A stretch of 24,528 bases of DNA from Methanocorpusculum sp. (lineage in GTDB: Archaea > Halobacteriota > Methanomicrobia > Methanomicrobiales > Methanocorpusculaceae). Positions 21,368 through 24,528 of the stretch are shown here, one piece after another. Both the position numbers and the translations under genes were made by a program. The first letter of the stretch is position 1. Each line of letters starts with the position of its first letter. Location: NCBI GenBank assembly GCA_029987245.1, contig DALTWG010000023.1, positions 1 through 24,528 of the forward strand. The letters run 5' to 3'. The notes under the pieces are model-generated. The model was not told the DNA's origin, did not search any database, and saw nothing but the letters and a program-made list of their open reading frames with translations.

Positions 21368-22861
21368 ATGAACATCCCGGAACTCTGGAAATCCCTGCAA
21401 ATAACTGAAGAGACCTCATCTCTTGAAGTAAAACCCGGAACCCAGATAGGGGTTGACGAAAAACGCACCATATCTGCCTTTTCCAATACAATAGCAAACG
21501 GCGGCGGCTATCTCCTGTTTGGCATTACTGAATCAAAAACAGGAGATAAATACACTCTTAGCGGAGTCAAAAACCCTGAAAAACTCCAGAACGACCTTGC
21601 AGTCCAGTGCCGTACAAATTTCAATACAGTTATCCGTCCTGATATACAAACAGCCGTTGTCGATGGAAAAACTCTCGTTTGTGCCTACATCCCCGAAGCA
21701 GACTGTGGACAAAAACCTGTTTACATCAAAGCCCTCGGGGTGGAAAAAGGAACCTATATCCGTATCGGCGCTGCCGATCATTTATGCACAGACGAAGACA
21801 TTGCCGTATTATATCAGAACCGCAGAAACAAACCCTTTGACAGCACACTCATGACGCACCTCGGATTTGAGGCATTAAATCCTGATGCGATTGAAGAATA
21901 CCGCAAACTGCGTGCCTTAATAGACCCGGCATCGCCGGAACTGCAAAGACCGGATGAGGACCTGCTGATTTCTCTGCGCTGCGGCGAAAAGACCGAAACC
22001 GGATTTCATCCGACCGCTGCCGGTCTGATTCTCTTTGGTACAAAAGATGCGATGAAAAGCGAGTTTCCTATGCAAAGATGCGATTACATTCGTTTGAGCG
22101 GTTCTGAGTGGACTGCACCGGCTCCAGACAAACCGCATTATACCATTGAGATGAACGAAGGATTGTTTACACTCATTCCCAAACTCACGGCAGCGGTGAT
22201 GGACGATATCCCTCGTGTTATAAGTCTTGCCGATGGTGAACTGCTCCGCCGTGATGAACCGGCTGTTTCTATTCGGGTAATCAGAGAGGCTCTGGTAAAT
22301 CTTCTGATGCATCGGGATTATACAAAACATTCGACAAGTCAGATTATCAGATATTCAGACCGGATTGAATTTGAAAATCCGGGATATTCGCTGAAAGACA
22401 ATCCTGAAAATGCAGAGCCGGGAAGTGCACAGCGCAATCCGTCGATAGCGATGCCTTTGCATGAGACAAAGTATGCGGAAAACAAAGGGTATGGTATCAG
22501 ACTGATAATGGATGAGATGCGTGCTTTGGATTTGCCGGTTCCGCAGTTTATCTCTAACCGGGAGCAGAAAAATTTCAAGACGGTGCTGTATCTGCATAAT
22601 CTGATTGGCAGTGATGAGAAGCGCTGGCTTGCAAAATTTGCCCCGTATCATCTTTCCCGTTCAGAAAAACAGGTTTTGCTTTTTATAAAATCAGCGGGAG
22701 AAGTTTCCAATTCAATGTGCCGTTCGGTGGTGCCGATGGATATTTTGCAGATGAGTACGCTGCTGAAAAAATTACGCAGCTATGGTATTCTTGTCCAGAT
22801 TGGAAAGGGGTCTGCGACGCGGTATGTTTTATCTGAGTCGGCTGTCAGGGATGATGAATGA
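21368..22861 (+). CDS. AlbA_2-domain ATP-binding transcriptional regulator (RecG-like family)
   Basis: 497 residues. The N-terminal AlbA_2 (Schlafen-like) domain is at about 10-125 (SSLEVKPG..., ISAFSNTIANGGGYLLFGI). A GHKL-type ATPase domain follows with EALVNLLMHRDY (307-318), FENPGYS and ENKGYGIRLIMDEM. A winged-helix C-terminus ends it (SRSEKQVLLFIKSAGEVSN...LLKKLRSYGILVQIGKGSATRYVL). Proteins with this order are usually annotated as ATP-dependent transcriptional regulators and are frequent in accessory regions. The ATG is preceded by AAAAATATAACC (about 38 bases upstream), without a ribosome site. It is transcribed alone, after the operon terminator. Confidence 0.85.
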   Translation: MNIPELWKSLQITEETSSLEVKPGTQIGVDEKRTISAFSNTIANGGGYLLFGITESKTGDKYTLSGVKNPEKLQNDLAVQCRTNFNTVIRPDIQTAVVDGKTLVCAYIPEADCGQKPVYIKALGVEKGTYIRIGAADHLCTDEDIAVLYQNRRNKPFDSTLMTHLGFEALNPDAIEEYRKLRALIDPASPELQRPDEDLLISLRCGEKTETGFHPTAAGLILFGTKDAMKSEFPMQRCDYIRLSGSEWTAPAPDKPHYTIEMNEGLFTLIPKLTAAVMDDIPRVISLADGELLRRDEPAVSIRVIREALVNLLMHRDYTKHSTSQIIRYSDRIEFENPGYSLKDNPENAEPGSAQRNPSIAMPLHETKYAENKGYGIRLIMDEMRALDLPVPQFISNREQKNFKTVLYLHNLIGSDEKRWLAKFAPYHLSRSEKQVLLFIKSAGEVSNSMCRSVVPMDILQMSTLLKKLRSYGILVQIGKGSATRYVLSESAVRDDE

Positions 22862-22870
22862 ATATATCAA

Positions 22871-23158
22871 TCGGAGAAATCTAAACGCATATAGATTAAA
22901 ATCCGGGTTCATTCCGGGCGTTTTTATCCGTCCCGGTTTTTTCATGTCAAAACCGGATGTCGTTTTTCCTGAAATAGACCGCAGTTTTGGCTTTATTTTG
23001 GATTTTTTGCGACACCGGTTTTTTCATCGGAGAAATCTAAACGCATTTAGATCAAAATCCGGGTTCAATTCAGGCGTTTTTATCTTTCCTGATTTTTCAT
23101 GTTAAAACCGGATGCCGTTTTTCCCGAAATAAACCGCAAGTTCCGGCTTTATGTTGCA
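22871..23158. repeat. Two tandem copies of a 156 bp repeat
   Basis: The unit begins CGGAGAAATCTAAACGCAT (copies start at 22871 and 23027) and continues through an ATCCGGGTTCA, GCGTTTTTAT and AAAACCGGATG core. The second copy is partly diverged and a little shorter. Copy 1 contains a perfect CCGGTTTT/AAAACCGG hairpin (22933-22956), degenerate in copy 2. A 107-codon frame runs across it, but it only repeats itself and is unlikely to be a gene. Confidence 0.8.
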
Positions 23159-23276
23159 TTTGTAACTATTCATCCTTATGTATGAGGGTTGTATTTTATC
23201 TCTGGGCTTTTGTGATGCGTGTAAGCGCTATTCAAAAAATAAGACCAGCCATCCAAGGTACGTGAATAGTTACAAA
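23159..23276. repeat. 118 bp segment bounded by perfect 14 bp inverted repeats
   Basis: TTTGTAACTATTCA (23159-23172) and TGAATAGTTACAAA (23263-23276) are exact inverted copies. The inside is not self-complementary. The right arm ends five bases before the stop of the GNAT gene. It may be a small non-autonomous element or a bidirectional end-of-transcription structure. No flanking direct repeat is seen. Confidence 0.7.
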
Positions 23277-23280
23277 GGGA

Positions 23281-23787
23281 TTATAATGAACTGTAGTACT
23301 TGTAGAAATCCATATACATTGGAATAATCTCTTCAGACCTGCGGGATAATGCCTGAACAAAACCGAATCCTTCATAAAAACCACAGGCGGATGCCTTTGC
23401 ATCAACGGTGATAAATCTCCCGCCCTCGCACTCAACCACTTCCCTTGCCTTTTCAAAGAATCTGATAATCAGTTCAGTACCGATTCCGCGGTGCTGAAAC
23501 CGTGAATCCACCGCAAGCCGGGCAAGTTTAATGCAGGGATACTTCACATACGGATAATCTGCAATCTTGTCATTGAGGAAAATATTGCCTTTGTGCAGGG
23601 TATCGGCAATCAGGGTAAAATAGCCGAGCAACTGGTTTCCTTCATACAGCAGCCATGTTTTGGAAATCCAGTCATCCTGATTTTTGCAGGCGTCATTCTT
23701 TAAAAAATCGTTTAAATCTTCAATACCGCAGTCGAATTGTGAAACATCATATTTGCGGGACAGACGCACAAGAGAGTAGTCTGCCAT
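23281..23787 (-). CDS. GNAT-family acetyltransferase, TacT-like toxin
   Basis: 168 residues. The N-terminus SQFDCGIEDLNDFLKNDA is typical of GNAT toxins that acetylate aminoacyl-tRNA (TacT/AtaT group). The acetyl-CoA loop is QHRGIG (98-103) within KLARLAVDSRFQHRGIGTELI, and the late GFYEGFGF carries the conserved Tyr138. It lies three bases after the 51-residue frame on the same strand, the usual order of an antitoxin before its toxin. Toxic activity is inferred from family and context; a housekeeping acetylase is the alternative. Confidence 0.8.
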   Translation of the reverse strand: MADYSLVRLSRKYDVSQFDCGIEDLNDFLKNDACKNQDDWISKTWLLYEGNQLLGYFTLIADTLHKGNIFLNDKIADYPYVKYPCIKLARLAVDSRFQHRGIGTELIIRFFEKAREVVECEGGRFITVDAKASACGFYEGFGFVQALSRRSEEIIPMYMDFYKYYSSL

Positions 23788-23790
23788 AGG

Positions 23791-23946
23791 TTAGCAGGAG
23801 TCCGGGTGGTTCTTTTCAAACCGTTCTTTGGCAATGCGCATGGCGTGAAGACCTTTTTCAGTAATCACCGGATTTTTACAATATTCATCAAAATCCAGCG
23901 CATCCTGTCCTTCAAGTACAAGACCAAGTTCAATCGGTTTAGCCAT
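23791..23946 (-). CDS. Small 51-residue partner of the GNAT toxin (putative antitoxin)
   Basis: The frame reads MAKPIELGLVLEGQDALDFD... and ends ...RIAKERFEKNHPDSC. It has a TATA-like box (GTATTTGA) about 27 bases before the ATG, so the message may be leaderless, and stops three bases before the GNAT start. Its pattern IELGLVLEG-DA-DF...NP.ITEKGL is not that of the usual DUF1778 ribbon-helix-helix antitoxin. An antitoxin role is inferred from position and size. Confidence 0.65.
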   Translation of the reverse strand: MAKPIELGLVLEGQDALDFDEYCKNPVITEKGLHAMRIAKERFEKNHPDSC

Positions 23947-23995
23947 AAGTACTATCTAATAAGACTGCAAACGTCAAATACTTTTGCATCTGTAT

Positions 23996-24271
23996 CTATT
24001 CGATTTTTCCGTTAACCTGCCCGGATCGGGGGTTCGCATCCCGCTCGCATGATATAGTTAGCATATCTACATGGGGACAGTTTGTCCCCACGTAGGTATC
24101 GAGGTCAGGGTCGCGCCGGCGTATTTTTTTAAAATAATCTCTCGGGGAAGCAGAGCCGGTCAGAACTTCTATCACATCTATTACGGAAAACAGCCATTCT
24201 TCATTTATTTCATCCCATGTTGTGCGTATTTCATGGTTTTCAAAGAGTTTGACTGCTGAGCTTTGGGTCAT
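23996..24271 (-). pseudogene. Truncated Bro-N antirepressor-like fragment
   Basis: 91 residues. The N-terminal part ENHEIRTTWDEINEEWLFSVIDVIEVLTGSASPRDYFKKIRRR matches the Bro-N domain of phage-type antirepressors, and TNCPHVDMLT corresponds to the family's TNC..LKML. After that the usual continuation (ADGK and the C-terminal domain) is missing, replaced by unrelated RDANPRSGQVNGKIE and a stop. It therefore looks like a 3'-truncated gene left by recombination; the break lies near a strong palindrome (24067-24095). A TATA-like box (CTATTTAGAC) about 32 bases before the ATG remains. Confidence 0.65.
24067..24095. repeat. Strong palindrome inside the Bro-like fragment
   Basis: TGGGGACA-GTT-TGTCCCCA with outer CTAC/GTAG arms makes 12 of 13 base pairs around a three-base loop. 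It encodes YVGTNCPHV on the minus strand and lies close to where family similarity ends. Confidence 0.8.
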
Positions 24272-24528
24272 TATTTGTTAGTTGGTTGTTTGTGTCTAAA
24301 TAGATTTCGATGATTTCCGGTACAGACTTTGTTTTATCAGCGGGAAAAACCGGTTAACGCCATGACCGCACTCGCCGGAGTACCCGGCGCACTTCCGGTA
24401 TGCAGAAGAAAATAATCCCTCTTTTTTCCCGTCCGGCCCCTCCTCCTCCCCCCCTTCTCCTCGCCGCTCATTATAAATACTTTCCTGCTGAATATTTTAG
24501 ATATATTTGCCGGCCGCATTCCCTTCGA
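24272..24528. other. Right-end spacer with an outward promoter-like box
   Basis: No credible gene. A pyrimidine-rich tract (about 24419-24465) precedes a TATA box TTATAAATAC (24471-24480) on the plus strand, so a gene probably starts just beyond the window. A small GCCGG/CCGGC hairpin lies at 24374-24388. Confidence 0.45.

Noticed and set aside
22782..23105. 107-codon frame over the 156 bp tandem repeat
   Set aside because: It begins inside the AlbA_2 gene in another frame and merely repeats itself with the DNA repeat; no start signals.
24016..24050. T-arm-like sequence (GGGGGTTCGCATCCCGC), possibly a tRNA fragment or attachment site
   Set aside because: The T stem does not pair properly, and no matching acceptor or anticodon arm is nearby; it codes for the end of the Bro-like fragment.
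24337..24519. 60-codon minus-strand frame at the right end
   Set aside because: Gly/Arg-rich reading of a pyrimidine tract that includes a TATA box on the other strand; no start signals.
1..24528. CRISPR array, rRNA genes, complete insertion sequence or integrase
   Set aside because: I looked for regularly spaced direct repeats, rRNA landmarks and transposase or integrase motifs and saw none in this window.

Overview
The window is archaeal and looks like a methanogen of the order Methanomicrobiales. It carries F420-dependent methylene-H4MPT reductase (mer), the large subunit of the archaeal D-family DNA polymerase (DP2), a DUF432/MscS gene pair, and many genes whose start codon lies about 25-30 bases after a TATA-like box with little or no leader. 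Gene content and base composition recall Methanocorpusculum, but the species cannot be fixed from the sequence alone.

Bases 1-3840 hold a tandem family of five paralogous multi-pass membrane proteins (DUF4013 type; the first is cut by the window edge). Most copies have their own TATA box and their own hairpin-plus-T-run terminator, and three share a ~150 bp upstream block with a palindrome. Bases 4000-6184 hold small membrane or secreted products: a 93-residue bacteriocin-like peptide, a 121-residue membrane protein, two DUF4190 proteins and a DUF2752 protein.

Bases 6234-16670 are mostly core genes: mer (TTG start), tRNA-Arg(UCG), a short dCTP deaminase/dUTPase-family protein lacking the usual deaminase glutamate, a zinc/manganese-type ABC transporter operon (lipoprotein, ATPase, permease), and a leftward operon DUF432 - MscS channel - HEAT-repeat protein - DP2 with gaps of 1, -4 and 22 bases.

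Bases 16734-16995 form an AT-rich segment bounded by 30 bp inverted arms (29/30 identical), each next to an outward-facing TATA box. To its right lies an accessory island. Its centre is a tightly packed nine-gene rightward operon (TATA at 17940, terminator at 21239-21278) of almost entirely unrecognised genes, including an HNH-nuclease-type protein, a small HTH protein and a ribbon-helix-helix-like first gene; an operator-like palindrome sits at the expected transcription start. This cassette is the best candidate for an undescribed system. It is followed by an AlbA_2/ATPase (RecG-like) regulator, a 156 bp tandem repeat, a 118 bp inverted-repeat element, a GNAT toxin with a 51-residue non-RHH-looking partner, and a truncated Bro-N antirepressor-like fragment. 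The right end is non-coding with a promoter-like TATA box pointing out of the window.
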